A DNA stretch of 51,577 bases, taken from the NCBI GenBank assembly GCA_964529005.1, contig CAZGUH010000028.1:1-51577 (forward strand). Reading direction: 5' to 3'. This document shows, piece by piece, positions 31,557 through 40,016 of this stretch (positions are counted from its first letter, which is position 1; every line of letters starts with the position of its first letter). Source of the DNA: CAZGUH01 sp964529005 (GTDB lineage: Bacteria > Actinomycetota > Acidimicrobiia > Acidimicrobiales > Ilumatobacteraceae). A model generated the notes under the pieces. It was not told the origin of the DNA. It worked only from the letters and a program-made list of their open reading frames with translations, and searched no databases. A program made the position numbers and the translations under genes.

Positions 31557-33184
31557 TGGAGGTTCCCGTCCTCATCGTCGGCGCGGGCCCGATCGGCTTG
31601 GCGATGGGACTGGTGCTGGACCGGTTCGGCATCAAGAACCTGATCCTCGAACGAAGCCCCTCCACCACCGACCACCCCAAAGCACATGGGTGCTCGATCC
31701 GCACGATGGAGATGTTCAGGGTCTGGGGCCTCGACGAACCGATACGCGCCGGCGGGCTGCGCCCGGAGCGCAGCCAACTCTGGTTCTGCGAGAGCGTCAC
31801 CGGTCGGGTTTTCGGTGTTCCGCGTGTCTCAGAGTCGTATTTCGTTTCGCCGGTGGGGAATTGCACCGTCACCCAGGACGTCGTCGAGAACGTGCTGGAC
31901 GAGGCAGTCCGCAGTAACCAGCTGACGACGCTGCGGCGACGGTGCGAGGTGGTCGATGTCGATCCGGACGAGGACGGCGTCACCGCAACCGCCCACGATC
32001 TGGAGACGGGTGACACGTTCCAGGTTCGAGCCGACTACGTCATCGCGTGCGACGGCGTCGCCAGTGGAATCCGTAGCGCGCTCGACATCCCCCTCGAAGG
32101 TCAGGGTGAGGTCGCTCGAACCTGCAGCTACCAGTATCGCGCCGAGACCAAGCACCTTCCGCAGGTCCACCAGTGCTTCGGCTTCAGTGTCTGGCCCGAC
32201 GACCCGACGGTGCCGCCAGGGTGGGTGATGTTCGCCGGCAACACCGGCGACCGGTGGATCTACACGACGCCCCTGGCATCGGACGCTGCGGACGACAGCA
32301 CCTCCTTGCTGGACGAAGATCATCTCATCCACGTCCTGCGCGCCCACTGGGGCATCCCGGACCTGGAGATCGAGCTCATCAACATGAAGACGTGGCGGGC
32401 CAGTGCTCTTCTGCCCGAGACTTTCCGACGAGACCGCGTCATCCTCGCCGGCGACGCGTGCCACCTCATACCTGCATCCGGAGGCCTCGGCATGAACTCC
32501 GGGTTCCAAGACGTCCAGAACCTCGGCTGGAAACTGGCGCTGGTCCTCCAGGGGCGCGCACCCGATCGATTGCTGGACACCTACGAGTCGGAACGTCGTC
32601 CAGTCCTCCAGGCCATCATCGACTGGTCGGTCGCCAACAGCGACCGGATGCGCGAGAGCGCGCAGGCGATGGCGCGTCGCCACGACGATCCCGAGGCCAT
32701 GTTCAAGGTGGTCGCCAACTTCGAGGCGATCGCCGACGCCGAAGCGCAGGTCCTCGGCCTCACCTATGAGAAAGGCGCTCTCATTCCCGACGGCACGACG
32801 CCACCTCCGTTCCGGGCGGATTACTACTGGCCAACGGATCGTCCAGGCTCTCGCTTCCCTCACGTTTGGATGGATGCCTCGTGGACGGAGTCGACGATCG
32901 ACTGGTTCGACACCAGGTTCGTCCTCGTCTGCGGGCCCAACGCCGATGAATGGCGCCGCGCCGGCGAGCAGATCGCCGGCCTCAGCGCGGTTCCTCTCGC
33001 CGTCCGATCGCTCGTGACGATGGCCAGCCCGTGCACCATCGAACCGGACGGGGCGGTCCTCGTCCGACCCGACGGCTTCGTCGCCTGGCGGCCGGCGGGC
33101 GCCGAAGTCCGCGGTGATCGCGAAGCCGCGCTGCACGACGCCATGTCGCGGATCGTCGCCGGCGGCACCGAAGCAGGCCGGTAA
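31553..33184 (+). CDS. FAD-dependent aromatic hydroxylase (PheA/TfdB/MhpA type)
   Basis: A 543-residue flavoprotein monooxygenase. FAD motif G-A-G-P-I-G at 10-15 followed by the E-R pair at residue 33-34, the D-G motif at 167-168 (I-A-C-D-G-V) and the G-D motif at 300-301 in L-A-G-D-A-C-H-L-I-P-A-S-G-G-L-G-M-N. The C-terminal 130 residues resemble the thioredoxin-like tail of phenol/2,4-dichlorophenol hydroxylases. It would add an OH to an aromatic ring with NAD(P)H and O2. ATG 31553 and 31556 are both possible. First full gene of a two-gene unit with the cupin-like protein. Confidence 0.9.
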   Translation: MMEVPVLIVGAGPIGLAMGLVLDRFGIKNLILERSPSTTDHPKAHGCSIRTMEMFRVWGLDEPIRAGGLRPERSQLWFCESVTGRVFGVPRVSESYFVSPVGNCTVTQDVVENVLDEAVRSNQLTTLRRRCEVVDVDPDEDGVTATAHDLETGDTFQVRADYVIACDGVASGIRSALDIPLEGQGEVARTCSYQYRAETKHLPQVHQCFGFSVWPDDPTVPPGWVMFAGNTGDRWIYTTPLASDAADDSTSLLDEDHLIHVLRAHWGIPDLEIELINMKTWRASALLPETFRRDRVILAGDACHLIPASGGLGMNSGFQDVQNLGWKLALVLQGRAPDRLLDTYESERRPVLQAIIDWSVANSDRMRESAQAMARRHDDPEAMFKVVANFEAIADAEAQVLGLTYEKGALIPDGTTPPPFRADYYWPTDRPGSRFPHVWMDASWTESTIDWFDTRFVLVCGPNADEWRRAGEQIAGLSAVPLAVRSLVTMASPCTIEPDGAVLVRPDGFVAWRPAGAEVRGDREAALHDAMSRIVAGGTEAGR

Positions 33185-33213
33185 GTCGCGCCGGAGAAGG
33201 GGGGATCGCTTCC

Positions 33214-33762
33214 GTGCCGACGTTCGACCAACGCGCTTTCGTCAACGAATGTCGCGAGCTCGCCGGCGAACCCGAGCGGATTGCCGACCTGGTCGCTCAG
33301 GCGATCGGGCATCCGGGCTGGGTCGAGGCTGCGGTCCTCACCGCTCGGGCCGGCGCAGACACCGCCGTGCTGTTTCGCGACCTGCACCTCACCGTCTACG
33401 CCACGGTCGTCGGCCCGGGGCATGTCGTCGATCCCCACGAGCACCGTGTGTGGGCGGTGACGGGCCTTGCTTGCGGTGAGGAGCACTGCACGACCTACGT
33501 CCGCGACGATGACGGAATTCGCCCCGACGAACGCCTGCTGCTCACAGCGGGCGATGTGCTCTCACTTCCCGCGAACGCCATCCACTCCTCGGAGATCGTC
33601 CGCCGGACGGCGTCGATCCACGTCTATGGGGGTGACCTTCTGGCGACGGATCGGTCAATCTGGAATCAATCGACAGGCGAGCAACACCCGGCACCTGTGC
33701 TGCCGCCGGGAACAGCCGCCGACGCAAACCGCTGGCTCGCCGAGCGCGCGACGCGCGCCTGA
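33214..33762 (+). CDS. Cupin-like metalloprotein (possible cysteine dioxygenase-type fold)
   Basis: A 182-residue protein with the double-stranded beta-helix pattern. Metal ligands appear as H-E-H in V-D-P-H-E-H-R-V-W, and a later His in N-A-I-H-S-S. The V-V-G-P-G-H, P-A-N-A-I-H-S and I-H-V-Y-G-G-D-L strands resemble the cysteine dioxygenase/MPA-type thiol dioxygenase group, which opens with a helical region like the first 40 residues here. The substrate is unknown. GTG 33214 is 29 bp after the hydroxylase stop and follows GGAGAAGGGGGGATC. The frame is open only from this codon. Confidence 0.78.
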   Translation: MPTFDQRAFVNECRELAGEPERIADLVAQAIGHPGWVEAAVLTARAGADTAVLFRDLHLTVYATVVGPGHVVDPHEHRVWAVTGLACGEEHCTTYVRDDDGIRPDERLLLTAGDVLSLPANAIHSSEIVRRTASIHVYGGDLLATDRSIWNQSTGEQHPAPVLPPGTAADANRWLAERATRA

Positions 33763-33822
33763 CGCGTGCGGCCGCGTCCGGCTCGGTTGCCACGACTACG
33801 GATGGCGATCCCAGATCTCCCG

Positions 33823-35061
33823 TCAATCGGTGAGGTGGTACACATTCGCCGCATTGTCGTGGAGCAGCTTGCGCACCAGCACCGCGGGAAGACCGTCGAG
33901 GTTCTCGATGATGAGGTCACGAGGGCTCTTCACCGACGGCAGACGTTCGGCTGGCGTGAGACTCGCGGGGTGGTTGAAGTCGGTCTCGAACATGAAGTTG
34001 TCCGGATACAGATCGGCCACCCTCGCTACTGATTTCTCGAACCAGAAGCACCCGTAGATCTGGCGTCGGAAGTACTCCGATGGGAGCAGCCAATCGGGGT
34101 ACTTCCGGTGAAGGTTCTGGTTCATGAATTGCCAATCCAAGGCTTCGAGCAGATACGGGATGAAGCCAACACCGGACTCCACCGACACGAAACGGAGCTT
34201 TGGATAGCGACGACACAAGCCGGACATGATCAGCTCGGTGATGCAGTGCAGATTCCCGGCGAACAGTGCGGCCGCGGTCGCAACGCGGTCGAGCGTGTCG
34301 AGCCGCGTGTCGAATTGGAGCGCGGGATCATCATCGGGATCACCGGCAAAGCCGATGTGAAAGTTGACCGACAGCCCCGTCTCTTGAATGGCTGACAGGA
34401 GCCGATCCCAGTGCGGATCCCGGAGGCGGGGGAATCCAAGCTGTTCGAAGCGCCAGCCGAAATTGACGCCCTTGTGACCGAGCTCGACACAACGGTGCAA
34501 CTCCTCGATCGCCGCGTCCAGATCCCACCATGGAAGGTTCGCCAGCGCAATCAGCCGGTCAGGAGCCGCCGAGCAGAAATCCGCCTGATGGTCGTTGAAT
34601 GCCCGCATGCATTCGGTGGCGAGCTGCGGCTCGAGATTGACGACGAACGGTTTGATGAAGAAGCCGACCAGGTTCGGATAGAGGACCTGGGACCGAATCC
34701 CATGTTGGTCCATCCAGGCGAGACGGGCCGACGGATCGAACGCACCTCGCCACGCGTCTCCCTCGTAGATCGGGTGCGCGGGGAAGGAGTCCACGGTGAT
34801 GGGCTCGTCAACATGGTCCCTGTCCCGCGGCAGGATCGAGCCTGAGCGCATCGCCGGTTTCCCACCGACGAGCCATGTCAGCACTCCGGTGTCGCTGCGG
34901 ACCATGTGAGGGATCGCGTCGCCCCACCTTGCGCTCGAGAGCCGGCTCGTCCAGATGTCGGGCACCTCCACCAAGTGGGTGTCGACATCGTGGATAGGGA
35001 TGCTGTCGATGAGATCGCCGATCGAAGGTTGGTCTTGGGGCGATTTCAGTGCCGATGTCAT
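33823..35061 (-). CDS. Amidohydrolase-2 family protein (leaderless)
   Basis: A 412-residue amidohydrolase-2 protein: metal motif D-V-D-T-H-L near residue 27, V-N-F-H-I-G-F in the middle, V-S-V-E-S-G-V-G-F-I-P and M-F-E-T-D-F-N-H-P carrying the catalytic Asp. The family includes 2-amino-3-carboxymuconate semialdehyde decarboxylase and resorcylate decarboxylases, so removal of a ring carboxyl group is a reasonable guess. ATG 35061 has no ribosome binding site but lies 8 nt after a strong -10, so the mRNA is probably leaderless. A paralogue of similar size is at 45724-46932. Confidence 0.9.
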   Translation of the reverse strand: MTSALKSPQDQPSIGDLIDSIPIHDVDTHLVEVPDIWTSRLSSARWGDAIPHMVRSDTGVLTWLVGGKPAMRSGSILPRDRDHVDEPITVDSFPAHPIYEGDAWRGAFDPSARLAWMDQHGIRSQVLYPNLVGFFIKPFVVNLEPQLATECMRAFNDHQADFCSAAPDRLIALANLPWWDLDAAIEELHRCVELGHKGVNFGWRFEQLGFPRLRDPHWDRLLSAIQETGLSVNFHIGFAGDPDDDPALQFDTRLDTLDRVATAAALFAGNLHCITELIMSGLCRRYPKLRFVSVESGVGFIPYLLEALDWQFMNQNLHRKYPDWLLPSEYFRRQIYGCFWFEKSVARVADLYPDNFMFETDFNHPASLTPAERLPSVKSPRDLIIENLDGLPAVLVRKLLHDNAANVYHLTD

Positions 35062-35069
35062 CGGAACAA

Positions 35070-35098
35070 ATCCTACGGTTAATGGGTCGATGTGTCAA
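35070..35098 (-). promoter_or_regulatory. Leaderless promoter of the amidohydrolase gene
   Basis: On the minus strand a perfect TTGACA (35093-35098) and TAGGAT (35070-35075) are exactly 17 bp apart; TTGTTCCG and then the ATG follow, putting the transcription start at the start codon. The stretch CGTAGGATTTGTTCCG keeps the TTCCG arm of the recurring palindrome but only a poor left arm. Confidence 0.7.
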
Positions 35099-35131
35099 AG
35101 CAGCAGCGCACCCATGCCGGCCGCGCTCCAG

Positions 35132-35821
35132 TCACGCCGCAGCCGGCCCTACGAGGACGAGTTCCTCGGTGGTGAGGACCACGGGCGACGGCCCATCGGT
35201 GAAGTTCGGCTCATCGTCCAGAACAGCGGCGTACTGGGGCGTCTCCATCGCCTGGCGAAGGTCGGCGGTCGCGCGCCACCACGTGATCGCGCAGCCGGCC
35301 AAGAGCCGGCCCCCGGCCGTCCGGCGAAGCCGTCTGGCGTGACATTGCACGTAGAGCAGCATCCCGGGGATTTCGGCAGCGAGAGGGCCGTGGCTCTCCG
35401 ACCAATGGCGATGGAACGCAGCGATGGCCAGGTCGTGTCGCTTGTAGGTCAACGCAAAGCACTTGCGCGCGTTCGCCGGAACTGGCCCGCTCTTGACGAG
35501 TACGTCATGGACGATGAGGGAGACGCTGTGCGCCCGACTCGCCGGTCCCCCGCGATCGAATTCGACGCGGCTCGGATCAGCGAGCGAAGCTCCGCGCACC
35601 CACAGCTCCGAGACGCCGTCGTACATGGGATCGTGGCGTCCGTAGCCAGATGGGAGCGTGTGACTTTGGACGTAGCGAACGACACCCGGTAGGTCGCCAA
35701 CCCGTTCAGCGCCCCATGCTCGCCACTCGCGTTGGAAGTCCTCGACGGTGCAGGCTGACGGCCGCTTCACGAAGGTCATCACCTTGACGCCGTCGTGAGC
35801 CGTTCGCAGATCGCTCTTCAT
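35132..35821 (-). CDS. EthD-domain protein, tandem duplicate
   Basis: A 229-residue protein with two copies of the EthD dimeric alpha/beta-barrel domain. Repeat one (about 10-120) has V-K-V-M-T-F-V-K-R, W-R-A-W-G and G-V-V-R-Y-V-Q-S-H; repeat two (about 125-229) has C-F-A-L-T-Y-K-R, H-W-S-E-S-H-G-P and G-M-L-L-Y-V-Q-C-H. The H-W-x-x-x-H-G-P motif is the typical EthD signature and is degenerate in the first repeat. Such proteins accompany P450s and ring-degrading enzymes; the role is unproven. ATG 35821 has no ribosome binding site; TTGGGT-N17-TAAGTT ending 8 nt before it might make a leaderless mRNA. Confidence 0.83.
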   Translation of the reverse strand: MKSDLRTAHDGVKVMTFVKRPSACTVEDFQREWRAWGAERVGDLPGVVRYVQSHTLPSGYGRHDPMYDGVSELWVRGASLADPSRVEFDRGGPASRAHSVSLIVHDVLVKSGPVPANARKCFALTYKRHDLAIAAFHRHWSESHGPLAAEIPGMLLYVQCHARRLRRTAGGRLLAGCAITWWRATADLRQAMETPQYAAVLDDEPNFTDGPSPVVLTTEELVLVGPAAA

Positions 35822-35892
35822 CACTACCGAACTTATTCCTTCACTAGAGAATACCCAAACCAAGGAGCGCTCGGGCTCGCGCTCCACCGGGG

Positions 35893-35923
35893 TGGAATTA
35901 CACTTCCGCGCAGTACCGGAAGT
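35893..35923. promoter_or_regulatory. YGGAA-N6-TTCCR operator overlapping a second inverted repeat
   Basis: TGGAATTACACTTCCG (35893-35908) is an exact member of the recurring palindrome. Its right arm is reused in a second inverted repeat, ACTTCCG (35902-35908) with CGGAAGT (35917-35923). It lies between the divergent EthD gene and the luciferase-like oxidoreductase that opens the P450 operon. Centre hexamers are TACACT (+) and TGTAAT (-); no clear -35 is seen on either strand. Confidence 0.5.
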
Positions 35924-35957
35924 AGGCCCTGGCCGCACGCCCGCTGGAGGATGCATC

Positions 35958-36827
35958 GTGACGACCTACGGGATCCACACCAACGCCCAAGGCAAGTCGA
36001 TTTCCGACCTCATCGAGGTCTGGCAGCACGTCGACCACCTGGGCTACGGCTGGATCTCAACCTCTGACCATTTCCCGGGAGCGGTTGCAGCGAGCAGCAA
36101 TGAGTCCGTCACAGCCCATACGGCGCTGGCAATGGCCACTTCGCGCGCCCAGTGCGCCGTCCTGTGCTACTCGGTAGGTTTCCGCCACCCTGCGGTGCTG
36201 GCATCCGCGGCGATCACCATCGACCACCTGTCCGGCGGCCGCGCCGCGATCGGTCTCGGCTCCGGGTCAGTGCCGGGAGACTACGAGATGTACGGGTTCG
36301 CCCATCCACCGGCGAGAGTGCGCACCGAGATGCTCGAGGAAGCTACCCGGTGTGTCACCGGGCTGCTCCGAGATGACGTCGTCAACTTTGCGGGGACGTT
36401 CTTCACGCTGACCGAAGCGCGCCATGAGCCGCGCCCGCTGCAACGTCGCCTGCCCATCTGGCTCGGTGTGTCCGGCCCGAGAGGCCTCAGGATCGCCGCC
36501 GAGCTCGCCGATGGCTGGAACACCGCATTCGTCCCCCCTGAGGCCTACGCGAGCAAGGTCAATCAGCTGCGGCGAAACTGCGAAGAACTCGGTCGACCGG
36601 TGGACGAGATCAAGACCTCGGTGAACCTCATGCTGCTTCTTGGGACCGATCCGAGCTCGCTCCCGGAACCTCGCCGCGCGCACGCGTTGGCCGGGTCCGT
36701 CGACCAAGTGGTCGATCGCATCGGCGCGTACGCCGACGCGGGGGCCGACCAGATCAACTTCTTCTTGCCGTACCCATGGGACATGGACGGCTTGGCCACA
36801 CTCGCCACGGCACTTCACCTCTCCTAG
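35958..36827 (+). CDS. Luciferase-like (LLM class) flavin/F420-dependent oxidoreductase
   Basis: A 289-residue TIM-barrel oxidoreductase. S-D-H-F-P-G near residue 40, the central H-L-S-G-G-R-A-A-I-G-L-G-S-G-S segment typical of F420-dependent members (here G-S-G-S), R-L-P-I-W-L-G-V-S-G and A-A-E-L-A-D-G-W-N. These enzymes use F420 or FMN to reduce, oxidise or oxygenate small organic molecules. GTG 35958 is chosen because TGGAGG lies 7 nt before it. It opens a six-gene unit ending with the TetR gene. Confidence 0.9.
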   Translation: MTTYGIHTNAQGKSISDLIEVWQHVDHLGYGWISTSDHFPGAVAASSNESVTAHTALAMATSRAQCAVLCYSVGFRHPAVLASAAITIDHLSGGRAAIGLGSGSVPGDYEMYGFAHPPARVRTEMLEEATRCVTGLLRDDVVNFAGTFFTLTEARHEPRPLQRRLPIWLGVSGPRGLRIAAELADGWNTAFVPPEAYASKVNQLRRNCEELGRPVDEIKTSVNLMLLLGTDPSSLPEPRRAHALAGSVDQVVDRIGAYADAGADQINFFLPYPWDMDGLATLATALHLS

Positions 36828-36907
36828 CGCGCCACCAACTGATAGTCTTTGTTCCGCCAACGTCTCTTCGCCCGACGAGGTGACGGCGCCAGCGAAGGGG
36901 GACAGCC

Positions 36908-38107
36908 ATGGGACCGATCGACTTCTTCTCGGACGAGTTCCGGGAGAACCCGCACCGCATCTACGAGACCTTGCGCAATGACCGCGACGGCGTCCACTTC
37001 GAGCCGCAGACCGGCAACTGGATGGTGCTGCGCTATCCGGACGTATCAGCCATCCTCCGAGACCACGTCCGCTTCTCGAGCAACTGGCCGACCGCGCAGC
37101 ACGAGCAGGGTACCGACAACGTCCTCACGGCGATGGGATTCGAGCACGACGGGCCGGGCCTGCTGTTCAGCGACCCGCCGCTTCACACGCGGTTGCGCGC
37201 TCTCGTCAACCGGGCGTTCACGATTCGGGCCGTCGAGGGGATGAGACCTCGGATCGCCGCGATCGTGGACGAGTTGCTCGACCAGCTCGTACCGGGCCAA
37301 GAGGTCGACCTCGTCGAGCAGTTCGCAGCCCCTCTTCCTCTCGAGATCATCGCCGAGATGCTCGGAATCCCATTGGCCGACCGCAAGCAGTTCGCGCGTT
37401 GGTCGGATGCGGTCGCTGAGTCCGCCTCGCCCTTGCTGCCCAAGGAGCTACGCGAGCAGGCGCACCGCGACGCGGCCGAGTTCGCCGCGTACATGCGCTC
37501 CGCTGTTCGCGAACGGCACGCCAACCCGGGCGACGACCTGCTGACCGCGCTCGTGCACGCCGAGGTCGACGGCGAGCGACTCACCGACAACGACGTCGCC
37601 CGCATGGGGATTCTGCTGCTGTCCGCAGGAAACGAGACGACACGGACCCTGCTGACCAACGCTGTCGCCGACCTTCTCGCCCATCCCGACCAGCTGGAGG
37701 TCGTCCGAGCGAGACCCGAGACCGTGCCCAGCATGGTCGAAGAGGTGCTGCGCTTCTCCCCGCCGGTGCACATGGTCTGGCGACGCGTGACCGAGGACGT
37801 CGAGTTCGGCGCCACTGCGGTGCCGCGAGGAGCCACGGTGATGCCGATATTGGTGTCAGCCAACCGCGATCCCAGGGAATTCCCGGATCCACATCGCTTC
37901 GACGTGACCCGCGATACCAACCGGCATCTGAGCTTCGTCGTCGGCATCCATCACTGCCTGGGCGCTCCGTTGGCGCGCCTCGAAGCGCAAGTGGCCATCC
38001 CGATGCTGCTGCGACGGTTCCCGGCGCTGGCCAACGGCGAGACTCCGCCCACGCGGAGGTACGAGATGCATACCCCCGGATATGCGACGTTCCCGGTCCA
38101 CGTCTGA
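36908..38107 (+). CDS. Cytochrome P450
   Basis: A 399-residue bacterial class I P450. I-helix oxygen-binding motif A-G-N-E-T-T at 240-245 (Asn in place of the more usual His/Asp), E-x-x-R with Glu279 and Arg282, and the heme loop F-V-V-G-I-H-H-C-L-G with Cys350. It hydroxylates or demethylates a substrate with electrons from a ferredoxin; no ferredoxin gene is seen in this window. ATG 36908 follows GAAGGGGGACAGCC, 80 bp after the oxidoreductase gene. Confidence 0.95.
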   Translation: MGPIDFFSDEFRENPHRIYETLRNDRDGVHFEPQTGNWMVLRYPDVSAILRDHVRFSSNWPTAQHEQGTDNVLTAMGFEHDGPGLLFSDPPLHTRLRALVNRAFTIRAVEGMRPRIAAIVDELLDQLVPGQEVDLVEQFAAPLPLEIIAEMLGIPLADRKQFARWSDAVAESASPLLPKELREQAHRDAAEFAAYMRSAVRERHANPGDDLLTALVHAEVDGERLTDNDVARMGILLLSAGNETTRTLLTNAVADLLAHPDQLEVVRARPETVPSMVEEVLRFSPPVHMVWRRVTEDVEFGATAVPRGATVMPILVSANRDPREFPDPHRFDVTRDTNRHLSFVVGIHHCLGAPLARLEAQVAIPMLLRRFPALANGETPPTRRYEMHTPGYATFPVHV

Positions 38108-38122
38108 GGGCAGGAGCGAAAG

Positions 38123-38983
38123 GTGTGTGGAACCATGGAAATCATTGACGCCCAGATCCATGACGTGCACCCAGCAGCGTGGAGCGAAGGGCTATGCGCA
38201 CAGGACGCTCTCGCCGCGAGCGTCGAACTCGCCCTCACCGCGCTCGACGCCGTAGGGGTCACCGCAGCCGTCGTTAGCGCCAAGCTCGATGTCGTGCGGG
38301 CCTACCTCGATCGCGATCCCACGCGCTTCGGAGGGCTTCCGTTCGCGAGTCCTCGGCTTCCGATCGATGGCACCGTTGACGACTTCGTCGCCGAGATGAG
38401 CTCCACGCCTGGGATCGTGGGCATTCGGCTCATCATCGGCTATCCACCCGATGGATCGAATGCCGAGCTGTTCAGGAACGGGTCCTTCGAGCCGTATTTC
38501 GCAGCTGCAGAGCGTCACCGCCTGCCCGTGTTCGTCCTGATGCACGGTCATCTGCGCGAGCTCCACGCCGTGCTACACGCTCACCCGGACCTGATCCTCA
38601 TCGTCGACCACCTCGGCCTCCCCCACCCGCCATGGTCGTCCGGCCCCCAACTGTTCGGCGACCTTCCCGACGTCTTGGAGCTCGCACAGTTCCCCAACGT
38701 CGCAGTCAAGCTGACCGGTGCTCCCCACCTCTCGTCACGTCGGTATCCCTTCGACGACCTGTGGCCTCATCTCCACGCGATCATCGACGCGTTCGGGGTG
38801 GACCGCCTGATGTGGGGCAGCGACTTCACCCGTTGCCGAGATCACCACAGCTACCGAGAGGCAATCGACTACCTCGCCTTCACCGATCAGGTGTCGCGTT
38901 CCGACAAAGAGGCGCTGTTCTCCGGTTCGATCCGCCGTTGGTTGAAATGGCCGACCGACGCGCCGCCGGCGCTGACCGCATGA
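38123..38983 (+). CDS. Amidohydrolase-2 family protein
   Basis: A 286-residue short member of the amidohydrolase-2 family: D-A-Q-I-H-D-V-H with the D-x-x-H motif near residue 9, M-H-G-H in the middle, I-V-D-H-L-G-L-P-H and L-M-W-G-S-D-F-T near the end with the catalytic Asp. It is closer to the lactonase/decarboxylase type (gluconolactone- or PDC-hydrolase-like). GTG 38123 has AGGAG 6 nt before it; ATG 38135 is a possible alternative and removes four residues. It follows the P450 gene by 15 bp. Confidence 0.87.
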   Translation: MCGTMEIIDAQIHDVHPAAWSEGLCAQDALAASVELALTALDAVGVTAAVVSAKLDVVRAYLDRDPTRFGGLPFASPRLPIDGTVDDFVAEMSSTPGIVGIRLIIGYPPDGSNAELFRNGSFEPYFAAAERHRLPVFVLMHGHLRELHAVLHAHPDLILIVDHLGLPHPPWSSGPQLFGDLPDVLELAQFPNVAVKLTGAPHLSSRRYPFDDLWPHLHAIIDAFGVDRLMWGSDFTRCRDHHSYREAIDYLAFTDQVSRSDKEALFSGSIRRWLKWPTDAPPALTA

Positions 38984-38997
38984 CAGGAGACACATCG

Positions 38998-39699
38998 ATG
39001 GCGAACACTCCACGGATCGATCCGTCCGTGCTCGACGATCTCGGTCGGCTCTCGTCCCCGGCGGTGGCGGACGCCATCGAGCGGTTCGGGGTACGGCAAC
39101 GCGACGAAGGGATTACGAACGGCTCCGGCGACGGCCTCCGTTGCCTCACTCCCGCCGCCGGCGCCGCTGTGGGCTATGCGGCAACGGCCCGGGTGACCAG
39201 CCATGGCGACCCGGCGCGCCGGTGGCCGGTCAGCCTTGCCGACGCGTGGAGATATGTTGCGGCCCAGCCCAGGCCCTCCATCATGGTGGTCGAAGACGTC
39301 GATGAGGAACCGGGTTTCGGAACCCTGTGGGGCAGCGTCAACGCCTATGTACACCTTGCACTGGGGTGCCAGGGCGTGATCACCAACGGCGCCGTGCGCG
39401 ATCTTCCCGAGATCCAGAAGAGCGGCTTCAAGGTGTTCGCGAGAGGGCTCGCGGTCTCCCACGCGCATGTGCGCATCCTCGAAGTCGGGGTGCCGGTCAC
39501 GGTCGCGGGGCTGGACGTCGTCCCTGGAGACCTCATTCACGTGGATCAGCATGGAGCCGTCAACGTGCCTCTGGACATTGCCGCGCAAGTACCAGAGACG
39601 GCACGGATGATGGCGGACAGAGAACGGCGGGTCATCGACATCTGCAAATCGGTGAACGTGACCATCGATCAGTTGGTCGACGTCATGGGGCTGGGATGA
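38998..39699 (+). CDS. RraA-like / HMG-CHA aldolase-family protein
   Basis: A 233-residue protein with the RraA fold signature: L-S-S-P-A-V-A-D-A-I-E-R-F near the start, the glycine loop L-W-G-S-V-N-A, and C-Q-G-V-I-T-N-G-A-V-R-D, whose Arg-Asp pair binds metal and pyruvate in class II 4-hydroxy-4-methyl-2-oxoglutarate/4-carboxy-4-hydroxy-2-oxoadipate aldolases. These act at the end of protocatechuate 4,5-cleavage and gallate pathways. Whether this one is an aldolase or a decarboxylase is not decided by the sequence. ATG 38998 follows CAGGAGACACATCG; ATG 38980 is possible but has no site. Confidence 0.85.
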   Translation: MANTPRIDPSVLDDLGRLSSPAVADAIERFGVRQRDEGITNGSGDGLRCLTPAAGAAVGYAATARVTSHGDPARRWPVSLADAWRYVAAQPRPSIMVVEDVDEEPGFGTLWGSVNAYVHLALGCQGVITNGAVRDLPEIQKSGFKVFARGLAVSHAHVRILEVGVPVTVAGLDVVPGDLIHVDQHGAVNVPLDIAAQVPETARMMADRERRVIDICKSVNVTIDQLVDVMGLG

Positions 39700-39716
39700 A
39701 AGAGAGATCTGAGAGC

Positions 39717-40001
39717 ATGATCACACTCGTCGTCCACTATCGGGCCAGACCGGATCGCGTCGACGAGGTTACGCGCTGCCTGCATGAGCTCGTGGCTGCG
39801 ACTCGCGCGGAGCCGGGCTGTCTGCGGTACGAGGCAACCCAGATGCTCGATGACCCCACGTGCTTCTTGCTGTTCGAGCAGTACGTCGACGAGGATGCTC
39901 TCCAACAGCACAGTTCGAGCGAGCACTTCCGGCGGCTCGTTGTCGGCACTCTCGCGTCGCTGCTGGAGGAGCGCGTCCGGGAACGTTTCATCCACCTGTG
40001 A
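39717..40001 (+). CDS. ABM-domain (antibiotic biosynthesis monooxygenase-like) protein
   Basis: A 94-residue dimeric ferredoxin-fold protein: I-T-L-V-V-H-Y-R-A-R-P near the start, E-P-G-C-L-R-Y-E, F-L-L-F-E-Q-Y and H-F-R-R-L at the end, the full ABM pattern. Members are cofactor-free monooxygenases or small-molecule isomerases. ATG 39696 (overlapping the previous stop) is in frame and would add seven residues; ATG 39717 is preferred as it gives the family's usual start. The TetR gene begins 15 bp later. Confidence 0.85.
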   Translation: MITLVVHYRARPDRVDEVTRCLHELVAATRAEPGCLRYEATQMLDDPTCFLLFEQYVDEDALQQHSSSEHFRRLVVGTLASLLEERVRERFIHL

Positions 40002-40016
40002 TACCGTCCGTGATCA

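Noticed and set aside
31829..33136. A 435-codon open frame opposite the FAD hydroxylase
   Set aside because: The plus-strand protein has all flavoprotein motifs; the minus-strand frame has none.
35829..35844. CGAACTTATTCC before the EthD gene as another operator copy
   Set aside because: The arms are present only with a mismatch and the spacing is shorter than in the eight accepted copies.
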